A stretch of 14,379 nt of DNA from CAMCQY01 sp044370415 (GCA_044370415.1 JBILVO010000109.1:1-14379), one strand, 5' to 3'. Positions 1 through 7,573 are shown, counted from the first letter of the stretch. The notes: generated by a model not told the origin, from the letters alone. Translations and numbers: made by a program.

Positions 1-88
1 CCCGGGAACTGGGCTTGAGCCGGACCGCCGGATCGCCGACAGTCCGCCGCCGGCCCCGCCGTCCGTGGGCCGCCCCGCGGAATCTGCC

Positions 89-1012
89 ATGGCCCGCTCG
101 CCGACACTCTGCGCCGTCGCGCTCGCCGCCGCCGTCTGCGCCGCGGGCCGGACCGACGGGCAGGAGATCCTGCCGCCGCCGGGGGTCCCCGTCGCCCCAC
201 CCGCGGTCGTGGCCCAGCCCGACCCGTTCGCGCCGCTGCCGCAGGGAACGGTGATCGGCCCGGCCGGGCCCGTGCAGCCCGGCGCGGCGGCACCCCAGGC
301 CGCCCGCAATTCCGTCGTCATCCCGCCGCTCGACGCGGAGCTCGTCTGGTCGCGGATGGTCGACGTAGCCGACGACTACTTCAAGGTGGCCGCGGAGCAG
401 CGGGTGGTGTTCGCCAACGGCGTGCCCACCGAGGGACGGATAGACACCTTTCCGCAGACAGGCTCGACGCTCCTGGAGCCGTGGCGGGGCGACTCGGTGG
501 GGTTTCGCGAGCGGCTCGAGGCCACGCTGCAGTCGATCCGGCGCCGGGGCACGATGAGGCTCATCCCCGATCCGGCCGGCTGGCGGATCGAGGCCGTGGT
601 CCTCAAGGAGCTCGAGAACATGCCCCGGCCGATGCAGGCCACCACGGGCGGCGCCTCGTTCCGCAACGACGACTCGCTCTACCGCTACGGCACGCCGCTG
701 CCCACGCTCGGCCAGCAGGTGGGCGACCAGCCCCGGCCCGTGGCGGCCCCCACGCCGAACCTCGGCTGGATCCCGCTCGGTCGCGATCCCCTCCTCGAGC
801 AGCGGATGCTCTCGACGGTGCTCGCCAAGCTCGGCGTCGCACCGATGCCGCAGGCGGAGCCCTACTACCAGCCGCCGGATGGGGCGGCCGTTCCGGCGGC
901 CCCCGGCGTGCCCGTGCGCGGCGCGCCGATTCTCCCGGAGCAGCTGCCCCCGGGCGCGGTGATCGCCCCGGGCCCGCCCGTGCCGATCGAGTCGCTGCCG
1001 ATGCCGCGGTGA
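89..1012 (+). CDS. Secreted proline-rich protein, planctomycete-type, unknown function
   Basis: I cannot assign a function. The 307-residue product begins with a probable Sec signal peptide: MARSP, then a hydrophobic Ala/Val/Leu stretch to about residue 20. I see no convincing lipobox, so it is probably periplasmic or exported rather than a lipoprotein. Residues about 28-75 and 255-307 are Pro/Gly/Ala/Val-rich. Between them is a folded-looking core (about 78-245) with TEGRIDTFP, LEPWRGDSVG, LQSIRRRGTMR, LKELENMPRP and WIPLGRDPLLEQRM. I recall similar cores in hypothetical proteins of planctomycetes; this is memory, not a search. A GTG at 65 in the same frame would add eight residues, but the ATG at 89 places the basic residue and hydrophobic stretch as expected for a signal peptide. 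It ends 28 bp from the convergent ilvD stop. The reading frame is solid; the role is unknown. Confidence 0.8.
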   Translation: MARSPTLCAVALAAAVCAAGRTDGQEILPPPGVPVAPPAVVAQPDPFAPLPQGTVIGPAGPVQPGAAAPQAARNSVVIPPLDAELVWSRMVDVADDYFKVAAEQRVVFANGVPTEGRIDTFPQTGSTLLEPWRGDSVGFRERLEATLQSIRRRGTMRLIPDPAGWRIEAVVLKELENMPRPMQATTGGASFRNDDSLYRYGTPLPTLGQQVGDQPRPVAAPTPNLGWIPLGRDPLLEQRMLSTVLAKLGVAPMPQAEPYYQPPDGAAVPAAPGVPVRGAPILPEQLPPGAVIAPGPPVPIESLPMPR

Positions 1013-1040
1013 GCCGAGGCAACGTGGCCCGCCGAGCTGG

Positions 1041-2735
1041 CTACTCGTCGGTCACGCAGCCGCGTGACGCCGGCGCCACGCAGCGGATGTACTTGGCCAG
1101 GATGCCTCGCGAGGCCTTCAGCGGCGGCGCCCGCCACTCGCTGCGGCGACGGCGGAACTCCTCCTCCGACACCTCAGCGTCGATCGTGGCGGTGTCGGCG
1201 TCGATCACCACCGTGTCGCCGTCGCGGACCAGCGCGATCGGCCCGCCCTCCTGCGCCTCGGGCACGACGTGCCCCACGATGAACCCGTGCGACCCTCCGG
1301 AGAACCGGCCGTCGGTGATGAGCGCGACATCGTTGCCCAGCCCCGCTCCCACAAGCGCCGACGTGGGCGTGAGCATCTCGGGCATGCCCGGCCCCCCCTT
1401 GGGCCCCTCGTAGCGGATGATGACGACGTCGCCGCGGCGGATCGCCCCCTGCTCGAGCGCCGCCAGCATCGCCTCCTCGCTGTCGAACACCCGCGCCGGC
1501 CCGCGGAACCGCGAGCCCTCCTTGCCGGTGATCTTCGCCACAGCGCTGTCGGGGGCGAGATTGCCGTGCAGGATCGTGATGTGGCCGGTCGGCTTGATGG
1601 GGTGCTCCACCGGCTGAATGATCTTCTGGCCGGCCGACAGCCCGGCGCTCGAGGAGAGGTTTTCGCCGAGCGTCTTGCCGGTGACCGTCATGCAATCCCC
1701 GTCGAGCAGGCTCTTTTCCAGCAGATACTTCATCAGCCCGCTCGTGCCGCCGATGGAATGCAGGTCTTCCTGCACGAACTTTCCGCTCGGCTTCAGGTCG
1801 GCGATGTAGGGCACCCGCCGCGACACCCTCTGGAAGTCGGCCGGGCCGAGGTCGACGTTCACCGCCCGGGCCATCGCGATCAGGTGCAGCACGGCGTTCG
1901 TCGAGCCGCCGAGCGCCATCACGACCACCATCGCGTTCTCGAAAGCCCGACGCGTCATGATGTCGCGGGGTTTGAGATCGAGTTCGAGGAGCCGCCGCAC
2001 GGCGGCTCCGGCCCGCCGGCACTCGTCGAGCTTGCCCGGGTGCTCGGCCGGCAGCGAGGCGCTGTCGGGCAGCGCCATGCCGAGCGCCTCGATCGCCGTG
2101 GCCATCGTGTTGGCCGTGTACATCCCGCCGCAGGCCCCTGCGCCGGGGCAGGAGTGTCGCACGATGTCGCCGCGCCGCGAGTCGTCGATCCGGCCGGCCA
2201 CGTACTCGCCGTAGCACTGGAACGCCGAGACGATGTCGAGCACGGTGCCGTCGGCGAGGTGCCCGGGCCGGATCGTGCCGCCGTAGACCATCAGCGCGGG
2301 CCGGTTGAGCCGCCCCATCGCGATCAGGCAGCCCGGCATGTTCTTGTCGCAGCCGGGGATCGCCACGAGGCCGTCGTACCACTGCGCCTGCATCACGGTC
2401 TCGATCGAGTCGGCGATGATGTCGCGGGAGGGCAGGGAGAAGCTCATCCCGTCGGTGCCCATCGAGATGCCGTCGCTGACACCGATGGTGTTGAATCGCA
2501 TGCCGACCATTCCGACCTCGGTCACGCCCTCGCGCACCCGCGCCGCCAGCTTGTCGAGGTGCATGTTGCACGTATTGCCCTCGTACCACATGCTGGCGAT
2601 GCCGACCTGCGGCTTGTCGAGGTCGGCCGGCTGCAGTCCGGTGCCGAGCAGCATGGCCTGCGACGCCCCCTGGGAGCGGGGCTGCGTGATGCGGGCGCTG
2701 TACCGGTTCAGGCCGGACGTGGTCGGCGATGTCAT
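1041..2735 (-). CDS. ilvD: Dihydroxy-acid dehydratase
   Basis: Dehydrates 2,3-dihydroxy-3-methylbutanoate and 2,3-dihydroxy-3-methylpentanoate to the 2-keto acid precursors of valine/leucine and isoleucine. It is a cytoplasmic iron-sulfur enzyme of the IlvD/Edd family. The 564-residue protein shows three cluster-ligand cysteines in their family contexts: Cys56 in TCNMH, Cys129 in PGCDKNMPG and Cys202 in GACGGMYTANT. SDGISMGTDGMSFSLPSRD (about 87-105) and ALGGSTNAVLHL (about 274-285) are also family signatures. The length fits the shorter (about 560 residue) group, which in characterised members carries a [2Fe-2S] cluster, rather than the roughly 616-residue E. coli type. The ATG has a good Shine-Dalgarno sequence. 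No other ilv gene is nearby, so it is probably transcribed alone. It diverges from the HAD gene across only 73 bp. Confidence 0.97.
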   Translation of the reverse strand: MTSPTTSGLNRYSARITQPRSQGASQAMLLGTGLQPADLDKPQVGIASMWYEGNTCNMHLDKLAARVREGVTEVGMVGMRFNTIGVSDGISMGTDGMSFSLPSRDIIADSIETVMQAQWYDGLVAIPGCDKNMPGCLIAMGRLNRPALMVYGGTIRPGHLADGTVLDIVSAFQCYGEYVAGRIDDSRRGDIVRHSCPGAGACGGMYTANTMATAIEALGMALPDSASLPAEHPGKLDECRRAGAAVRRLLELDLKPRDIMTRRAFENAMVVVMALGGSTNAVLHLIAMARAVNVDLGPADFQRVSRRVPYIADLKPSGKFVQEDLHSIGGTSGLMKYLLEKSLLDGDCMTVTGKTLGENLSSSAGLSAGQKIIQPVEHPIKPTGHITILHGNLAPDSAVAKITGKEGSRFRGPARVFDSEEAMLAALEQGAIRRGDVVIIRYEGPKGGPGMPEMLTPTSALVGAGLGNDVALITDGRFSGGSHGFIVGHVVPEAQEGGPIALVRDGDTVVIDADTATIDAEVSEEEFRRRRSEWRAPPLKASRGILAKYIRCVAPASRGCVTDE

Positions 2736-2745
2736 GGTGGTTCGG

Positions 2746-2751
2746 CTCCTC
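2746..2751 (-). promoter_or_regulatory. Ribosome-binding site of ilvD
   Basis: On the minus strand this reads GAGGAG, 10 nt upstream of the ATG at 2735. It fixes the ilvD start and is one of only a few strong Shine-Dalgarno sequences in the window. The surrounding 73-bp gap (2736-2808) must also hold both divergent promoters; I could not identify convincing -10/-35 pairs in it. Confidence 0.7.
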
Positions 2752-2808
2752 GTGGGATGTCGAGCAGGATAGTTTCCCCGTCACGCCAGGGAAAGGTGCA
2801 GGTGAAAC

Positions 2809-3441
2809 GTGCAGCAGCCGGTGCGTCCCGACTTCGTCTTCCTCGACATGGGCAACGTGCTCGTCTCGTTCGACATGCCGCGGGCCTTCCGCCAGATGGC
2901 CGAGGCGGGCCGCTGCGACGCCGCAGCCGTCCGGGCCGCCGTGGTGGAGGGGGGGCTGCAGGAGTCGCTTGAACGCGGCCGGATCGACTGGTCGGAATTC
3001 CATGCGGAACTGGCGCGGCGCACGGGCTGCAGCGCCGATAAGGCCGCGCTGGCGCACGCGGCGTCCGACATGTTCGCGCTCAACATCGAGATGCTCCCGG
3101 TGATCGCCGGGCTCGAGCGGACGGGCTGCGGCATCGGCATCCTCTCGAACACCTGCAGCCCGCACTGGGAGCACCTGCTCGCCCGCGGCTTCGCGGTGCT
3201 GCCGGGAAATTTCCGCGAGATCGTCCTCAGCCACGAGGTGCGGGCGATCAAGCCCGAACCGGAGATCTTCGCCACGGCCACGCGACGGGCGGGTGTTCCG
3301 CCTGAGCGGATCTTCTTCTGCGACGACGTGCCCGCCCACGTGGAAGCGGCGCAGCGGGCCGGCTGGCAGGCCGAGGTCTTCACGTCGGCGGCGGCACTCG
3401 CGGATGCGCTGGACCGGCGGGGGCTGAAGCTCGGGCTGTGA
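2809..3441 (+). CDS. HAD-family phosphatase (YihX-like, subfamily IA)
   Basis: A 210-residue haloacid dehalogenase-superfamily hydrolase, most likely a small-molecule phosphatase; the substrate is unknown. All four HAD motifs are visible. Motif I is FLDMGNVLVSFD, with the likely nucleophile Asp13. Motif II is ILSNT (Ser113). Motif III is the Lys at 148 in IKPEPEIF. Motif IV is FFCDDVPAHVEAA (Asp172/Asp173). In motif I the residue two after the nucleophile is Gly, as in the D-L-G-N-V of E. coli YihX (alpha-D-glucose-1-phosphate phosphatase), rather than the usual Asp. The helical cap lies at about 25-95. The start is a GTG at 2809 preceded by AGGTGA; a second in-frame GTG at 2821 is possible. 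The 3' end overlaps the opposing glutaredoxin-like gene by 62 bp. Confidence 0.88.
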   Translation: MQQPVRPDFVFLDMGNVLVSFDMPRAFRQMAEAGRCDAAAVRAAVVEGGLQESLERGRIDWSEFHAELARRTGCSADKAALAHAASDMFALNIEMLPVIAGLERTGCGIGILSNTCSPHWEHLLARGFAVLPGNFREIVLSHEVRAIKPEPEIFATATRRAGVPPERIFFCDDVPAHVEAAQRAGWQAEVFTSAAALADALDRRGLKLGL

Positions 3442-3673
3442 GGCCGTGGACCGCCCGGAGGACGTCCACCTCGTCGAATCGCCCCTCCAACACGACCACC
3501 CCGTCCACGACGAGGACCGGCACACGGTCACCGTACAGCCGCTCCAGCGACGGGTCGGCATCGACGTCGCAGGGGGTGATTTCCGCGGCCAGTCCGGGCG
3601 CCACCGCGGCGAGCATGTCGCGGGCGGCGTCGCAGAGGTGGCATCCGCGACGGGTGTAGAGCATACTTTTCAT
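3380..3673 (-). CDS. Glutaredoxin-like thiol protein (CxxC, DUF836 type)
   Basis: A 97-residue thioredoxin-fold protein of the small glutaredoxin-like family. It opens with the first beta strand and active site, LYTRRGCHLCDAA (Cys11 and Cys14, a CHLC motif). An alpha helix follows, then DVDADPSLERLYGDRVPVLVVDG (about 36-58) with the cis-proline of VPV at about residue 52, as expected for glutathione or thiol binding. The likely role is thiol-disulfide exchange in the cytoplasm; the partner is unknown. The last 18-20 residues (Thr/Ala/Pro-rich) go beyond the usual fold and are encoded inside the opposing HAD gene. The open frame continues upstream of 3673, but the motif position makes the ATG at 3673, or the one three codons later at 3664, the start. 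No good ribosome-binding site is seen. Confidence 0.8.
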   Translation of the reverse strand: MKSMLYTRRGCHLCDAARDMLAAVAPGLAAEITPCDVDADPSLERLYGDRVPVLVVDGVVVLEGRFDEVDVLRAVHGLTARASAPAGPAHPRVPPPT

Positions 3674-3788
3674 GGCGGGGGCGGCGAAAAGCCTCGACTT
3701 GCCATAGCATACTTCTCCGACGACCGCCCGCTGCGCCGGCAGTTTCTCATTCGCCCGCTCCATTCCGCGCCGCCCGCCGGGCACCCGC

Positions 3789-5438
3789 ATGAGCGACTCC
3801 GCCGCACCCTCGCCGCCGCCCGTCGAGAACGCCGACGACTTCCTCGCCATCGCGCAGGCCAGCGGTCTCGTCTCCCAGTCGCGGCGTGGCGAGATCGAGG
3901 CGGCCGTCGCCCCGTGGCGGGCAGCCCCGGGAGCGATGCCGTCGGCGTGCCGCCACGCGCTCGTCGACGGCGGATTGCTGACGGACTGGCAGGTCCGCAA
4001 ACTGCTGGAACGGGCCGGGCGGAACAAGTTCTTCCTCGACAAGTTCAAGCTGCTCAGGCCGTTGGGGCAGGGGGGCATGGGCAGCGTCTTTCTGGCGGAA
4101 TACCGGGATCCGGATCTGAAGAAGGACGTGCGTGTCGCGATCAAGCTGCTGCCGAAGAAGCTGCAGGACAAGGGTCAGTACCTCAAGCGATTCACCCAGG
4201 AGAGCTGGGTCGCGGCGAGCCTGAACCACCCCAACATCGCCAGGGCGCAGTTCGACTTCGGCGACTCGGAGGAGGACTCTCCCTATCACTATTCGGTGAT
4301 GGATTACATCGAGGGTGTCGATCTCGACCGGCTCGTGCGGAAGAAGGGCCCCCTCTCCGCCCAGTATGCCGCCGAGTGCACCATGCAGGCCGCCCTGGGG
4401 CTGCAGCACGCGCACGACCGCGGCCTCGTGCACCGCGACATCAAGCCCGCCAACCTCATGGTCGACGCCGCGGACGTGGTGAAGATTCTCGACTTCGGCC
4501 TCGTGCAGGAAGACACCGACACCGGCGACTCGCGCGTGCTGGCAAACCTGAAGGCACTGAAGGCCGACGAGCGCAAGAAGTCGCTGGGCACCCCCGACTA
4601 CATGTCTCCCGAGCAGGCGGAGGCGAGGGCGGTCGACCGCCGGTCCGACATCTACTCCCTCGGCTGCACGCTCTATTTTCTGCTCACGGGACGAGCGCCC
4701 TTCGACAACGTGATGGGAGAGGAGGGGGGCAAGGGCACCCGCGTCGTGCGGATGGAGGCCCACATCACCACGCCGGCTCCCGACATCCTGGAGCGGCGGC
4801 CGAACCTGCCTGCGAAGCTTGTCGATCTGGTGCAGCGCATGATGGCGAAGTCCCCGGGGGCACGGCCGCAGTCCGCGCAGGACGTGGCCGACGAGCTCTT
4901 CGTCCTCCTCGCCGGCGACCAGCTGGAGGAGTTCGATCGGCAGGAGGCGGTCGCCGCCGCAGCGAGCGGGGCGGCCCCGCGGACCGCCGGCGCCGGCCCT
5001 ATCGCGCCGTCGGCGATGGTCTCCGCGGCGGTTCCGACGCGCGGCACCGGTGCGGCGTCCGCCAGGCCGGGGAACTCCGCCGCCGGGACGGGAGGACAAC
5101 GGCCCCAGTCCCAATCCCAATCCTCCGTCCGCCAGACAGACACGCCCCCGCGCGGGAGCGCGGCACGGTCGACGACCCGCATGCCGGCGGCGGGCCAGCC
5201 CGCCGGCACGCCGCCCCGGCCGCCGGCCTCCGCAGGCACCACCGCGGCACGGCCCGCGCCGGCGGTGCAGCGGCCTGCCACGGCGAGATCCAAGCCGCCG
5301 GCCCCTGAAGAGCGTTCCTCGTCAGGACCGGTGCTGTGGCATAGGGTCGGCGGCCTGCCCCTCGCGGGCTGGCTGGTGCTGGCGATCGCCCTGCTGGCCG
5401 CCCTTGCGGCCGTCGTGGTCCGGTCGGTCTCGGGCTGA
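3789..5438 (+). CDS. Transmembrane Ser/Thr protein kinase, first of tandem pair
   Basis: A 549-residue eukaryotic-like (Hanks-type) kinase anchored by a C-terminal helix. Residues about 14-85 form an N-terminal helical module shared with the next gene (FLAIAQASGLV, then LLTDWQVRKLL, then NKFFLDKFKLL). The kinase domain (about 86-374) has all the catalytic elements: glycine loop GQGGMGSV (93-100), Lys119 in VAIK, Glu138, HRDIKPAN (catalytic Asp217), DFG (235-237) and SPEQ (273-276). The segment between DFG and SPEQ is long and includes the basic KALKADERKK, where activating phosphorylation would be expected. Residues about 385-515 are a Pro/Ala/Ser/Thr/Gln-rich linker. A membrane helix covers about 523-546, and only about three residues follow, so there is no outside sensor domain. 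Start ATG lacks a clear Shine-Dalgarno sequence. The substrate is unknown. Confidence 0.93.
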   Translation: MSDSAAPSPPPVENADDFLAIAQASGLVSQSRRGEIEAAVAPWRAAPGAMPSACRHALVDGGLLTDWQVRKLLERAGRNKFFLDKFKLLRPLGQGGMGSVFLAEYRDPDLKKDVRVAIKLLPKKLQDKGQYLKRFTQESWVAASLNHPNIARAQFDFGDSEEDSPYHYSVMDYIEGVDLDRLVRKKGPLSAQYAAECTMQAALGLQHAHDRGLVHRDIKPANLMVDAADVVKILDFGLVQEDTDTGDSRVLANLKALKADERKKSLGTPDYMSPEQAEARAVDRRSDIYSLGCTLYFLLTGRAPFDNVMGEEGGKGTRVVRMEAHITTPAPDILERRPNLPAKLVDLVQRMMAKSPGARPQSAQDVADELFVLLAGDQLEEFDRQEAVAAAASGAAPRTAGAGPIAPSAMVSAAVPTRGTGAASARPGNSAAGTGGQRPQSQSQSSVRQTDTPPRGSAARSTTRMPAAGQPAGTPPRPPASAGTTAARPAPAVQRPATARSKPPAPEERSSSGPVLWHRVGGLPLAGWLVLAIALLAALAAVVVRSVSG

Positions 5439-5443
5439 AGACT

Positions 5444-5463
5444 CGCAGCCCCCCACGGCTGCG
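5444..5463 (+). terminator. Hairpin just after the first kinase gene
   Basis: A 7-bp perfect stem (cGCAGCC / GGCTGCg) with a 6-nt loop begins 5 nt after the stop codon of the first kinase. There is no T tract after it, so it is not a classical intrinsic terminator. It could attenuate read-through, stabilise the 3' end, or be chance in GC-rich DNA. The rest of the 176-bp gap to the next kinase holds no gene I can support. Confidence 0.3.
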
Positions 5464-5614
5464 GGCCGGGCCGATCGAGCCCCGGTTTCCGCGTGCAGGT
5501 TTTCGGCAGGTGGGTAGGATTGATCACGCAGCCCACCGGACGTCCGCGCTCGCCCGCCTGCGGCCCGGGCAGGAGCCCCGCCGCCTGGCCCAAGGCTCTT
5601 CGTTCGACCGACAC

Positions 5615-7573
5615 ATGAGCGATTCCGTCCCCCCCACTCCCGCCCCGCCGCCGGTCCAGACGGCCGATGCTTTTTTGCGGCTGGTGCGGCTGAGCGGCCT
5701 CGTGGAACCTGCCCGGATGGGCGACGTGGAGGCGGCGCTCGCGTCCTGGCAGGGGGCCGACGGTCCCATGCCCGAGGCATGCAGCAAGGCGCTCATCGAC
5801 GGCCGCCTGCTCTCGGAATGGCAGATCGGCAAGCTCTGCCTGGGGCGGAGCCGGGGCTTCTTCCTGGGCAAGTGCAAGCTCCTCCAGCCGCTGGGCAAGG
5901 GGGGCATGGGCAACGTCTACCTGGCGGAGCACACGACCCTCAAGGCCCGGGTGGCCGTCAAGGTCCTGCCCCAGAAGCAGGAAGACACGAAGAGCCCGGG
6001 ACTCCAGGAGCGGTTCGAGGCCTACCTCCGCAGGTTCGAACGCGAGGCGCGGGCCGCGGCGGCGCTGAGCCACCCCAATATCGCCCGGGCCTTCGATCTC
6101 GATACCTCCGAACTCTCCAATCACTTCATCGTGATGGAGTACATCGACGGCACCGACCTCGAAAAGCGGGTCAAGGCCGATGGCCCGCTCGGCGTGCGCG
6201 ATGCCGCAGACCTCGTCCGGCAGGCGGCCCTGGGCCTGGAGCGCGCCCACGAGGAGGGGCTCGTGCATCGCGACATCAAGCCGGCCAACCTGATGGTCGA
6301 TTCCCGCGGCCAGTTGAAGATCCTCGACCTCGGGCTGGTCCAGGTCGACGCTCCGGAAGGCTCCGATGATCCGGACCTGGCGCAGGACGACCGTGACAAG
6401 ATCATGGGCACGCCCGACTACATGTCACCGGAGCAGGTCCTCGCGCAGAAAGTCGACCGCCGGTCCGACATCTACTCGCTCGGATGCACCTTCTACTACC
6501 TCCTCACCGGGCATGCACCGTTCGAGAAGATGGCGACGGTGAAGCCCGGGGGTAACAAGCGGGCGGCGCGGATGCGGGCGCATTGCAAGCAGCCCGCACC
6601 GAATGTCCTGGACGCGCGGCCCGACACGCCGGTGGAAATCGTCGAACTGATCCTCCGGATGATGGAGAAGGCGCCGGAAGCCAGGCCGCAGTGGGCCCGG
6701 GAAGTGGCCGACTCGCTCACGGCGTGGCTGTCGACCAACGCCGCGACACCCCCGCGAGCCCAGCCCGGCCTCCGCCGGCGGGCCGCCTCGCGACAGTCGG
6801 CGCGAGATGATGGGGCACGCGCCGCGTTGAGCGACGCGTTGAGCGACGGCAGCCACTCCGGTGAGGCTGCACCGTCGAGCGGAACGTGGGCTGAATTCGA
6901 CGTTCATGCGCCGTCGCAATCCGACATCCGACGGGCATCGGGCGGTGGACGACTGTCGGGGAGCATGCCCCCGGAAACCGTGCGCGGTTCAGTCGGGCCG
7001 ACCGTCGGTGGCGATGATATCTCCTTCGACGCCGACGGCGACTCCGGTCCGCTCGCGGCCGTCCCGCGGCGCGAGCCCCGGGCCGCGCCGGTCGCCACCG
7101 GTGCGCCGGTCGCCACCGGTGGTCCCGCCCCGTCGACGGCGCACGGACGGCCGGCGACGCCTCCCTGGCTGTTTCGCCGTGTCGTCGGCCTGCCGTTGAT
7201 GGTCTGGGCGTGCATCCTCGCCGCGACGCTCTCCGCCGCAGTCTGCGCCGGCGTCTGGTGGCTGATGAGCGGATCCTCCGGCGGCGAGGGAGAGGATGAC
7301 GCGCCCATGCCCGCCGTGGAGGAAAAAGCCGTCACCCCGCCTCCTCGCAAGCAGAAGCCGGCTCCCCAGAATCCGGCCCAGCAGAAATCGCCCCAGCAGA
7401 AGCCGACGACGAAATCCCGAGAGAAACAGAGGCCGGTGTCCGGCGACGGAACCGAACCGAGCCCGCTCGACAGGATGCTCCAGCCCGCGAAGCCGACCGC
7501 CACGCCGGCGGAACCCGCGGCAGCGTCCGAGAAGCCCCAGTCCGAGAAAGCCCGGTCCGAGAAGACCCGGTGA
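5615..7573 (+). CDS. Transmembrane Ser/Thr protein kinase, second of tandem pair
   Basis: A 652-residue paralogue of the preceding kinase: both begin MSDS, carry the same N-terminal module (about 17-86, with LLSEWQIGKL and GFFLGKCKLL), then a Hanks-type kinase domain (about 87-372). Catalytic elements are GKGGMGNV (94-101), Lys116 in VAVK, HRDIKPAN (Asp220) and SPEQ (271-274). The Mg-binding motif is DLG (238-240) instead of DFG, which usually remains active. A linker rich in Ser/Arg/Ala (about 373-515) leads to a membrane helix at about 525-550. The final 100 residues should lie outside the cytoplasm and are Lys/Pro/Gln-rich, with NPAQQKSPQQKP and three SEK repeats; they match no sensor domain I know. 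The frame is open to a GTG at 5510, but the ATG at 5615 aligns with the paralogue's start. Confidence 0.93.
   Translation: MSDSVPPTPAPPPVQTADAFLRLVRLSGLVEPARMGDVEAALASWQGADGPMPEACSKALIDGRLLSEWQIGKLCLGRSRGFFLGKCKLLQPLGKGGMGNVYLAEHTTLKARVAVKVLPQKQEDTKSPGLQERFEAYLRRFEREARAAAALSHPNIARAFDLDTSELSNHFIVMEYIDGTDLEKRVKADGPLGVRDAADLVRQAALGLERAHEEGLVHRDIKPANLMVDSRGQLKILDLGLVQVDAPEGSDDPDLAQDDRDKIMGTPDYMSPEQVLAQKVDRRSDIYSLGCTFYYLLTGHAPFEKMATVKPGGNKRAARMRAHCKQPAPNVLDARPDTPVEIVELILRMMEKAPEARPQWAREVADSLTAWLSTNAATPPRAQPGLRRRAASRQSARDDGARAALSDALSDGSHSGEAAPSSGTWAEFDVHAPSQSDIRRASGGGRLSGSMPPETVRGSVGPTVGGDDISFDADGDSGPLAAVPRREPRAAPVATGAPVATGGPAPSTAHGRPATPPWLFRRVVGLPLMVWACILAATLSAAVCAGVWWLMSGSSGGEGEDDAPMPAVEEKAVTPPPRKQKPAPQNPAQQKSPQQKPTTKSREKQRPVSGDGTEPSPLDRMLQPAKPTATPAEPAAASEKPQSEKARSEKTR
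7085..7120 (+). repeat. Perfect 18-bp tandem duplication in kinase linker
   Basis: The unit gcgccggtcgccaccggt occurs twice in a row, encoding APVATG twice in the low-complexity linker just before the membrane helix of the second kinase. The perfect identity suggests a recent slippage event, and the length keeps the reading frame. Confidence 0.9.
7526..7570 (+). repeat. Three imperfect 15-bp repeats at the kinase C terminus
   Basis: Three consecutive 15-bp units begin tccgagaa and encode SEKPQ, SEKAR and SEKTR, the last 15 residues of the second kinase directly before its stop. The C terminus therefore appears to have grown by repeat expansion into a positively charged tail. Confidence 0.8.

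Noticed and set aside
1..18. End of an upstream gene (PGNWA then TGA at 16-18)
   Set aside because: Five codons before a stop are not evidence of coding; other frames are also open here.
1269..2972. 567-codon open frame on the + strand opposite ilvD
   Set aside because: It is the antisense shadow of ilvD, which has all family cysteines. The translated product is His/Arg/Gly-rich with no family motif, a usual by-product of high GC codon bias.
1174..3561. 795-codon open frame on the - strand spanning ilvD and the HAD gene
   Set aside because: It crosses two well-supported genes in the wrong frame and has Arg/His-rich low-information composition.
3446..5308. 620-codon + strand open frame over the first kinase
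   Set aside because: It is out of frame with the kinase, whose catalytic motifs are complete, and consists of Arg/Gly/Ala-rich noise.
4673..6268. 531-codon - strand open frame bridging both kinases
   Set aside because: Antisense shadow. Similar shadows over both kinases simply reflect their paralogy.
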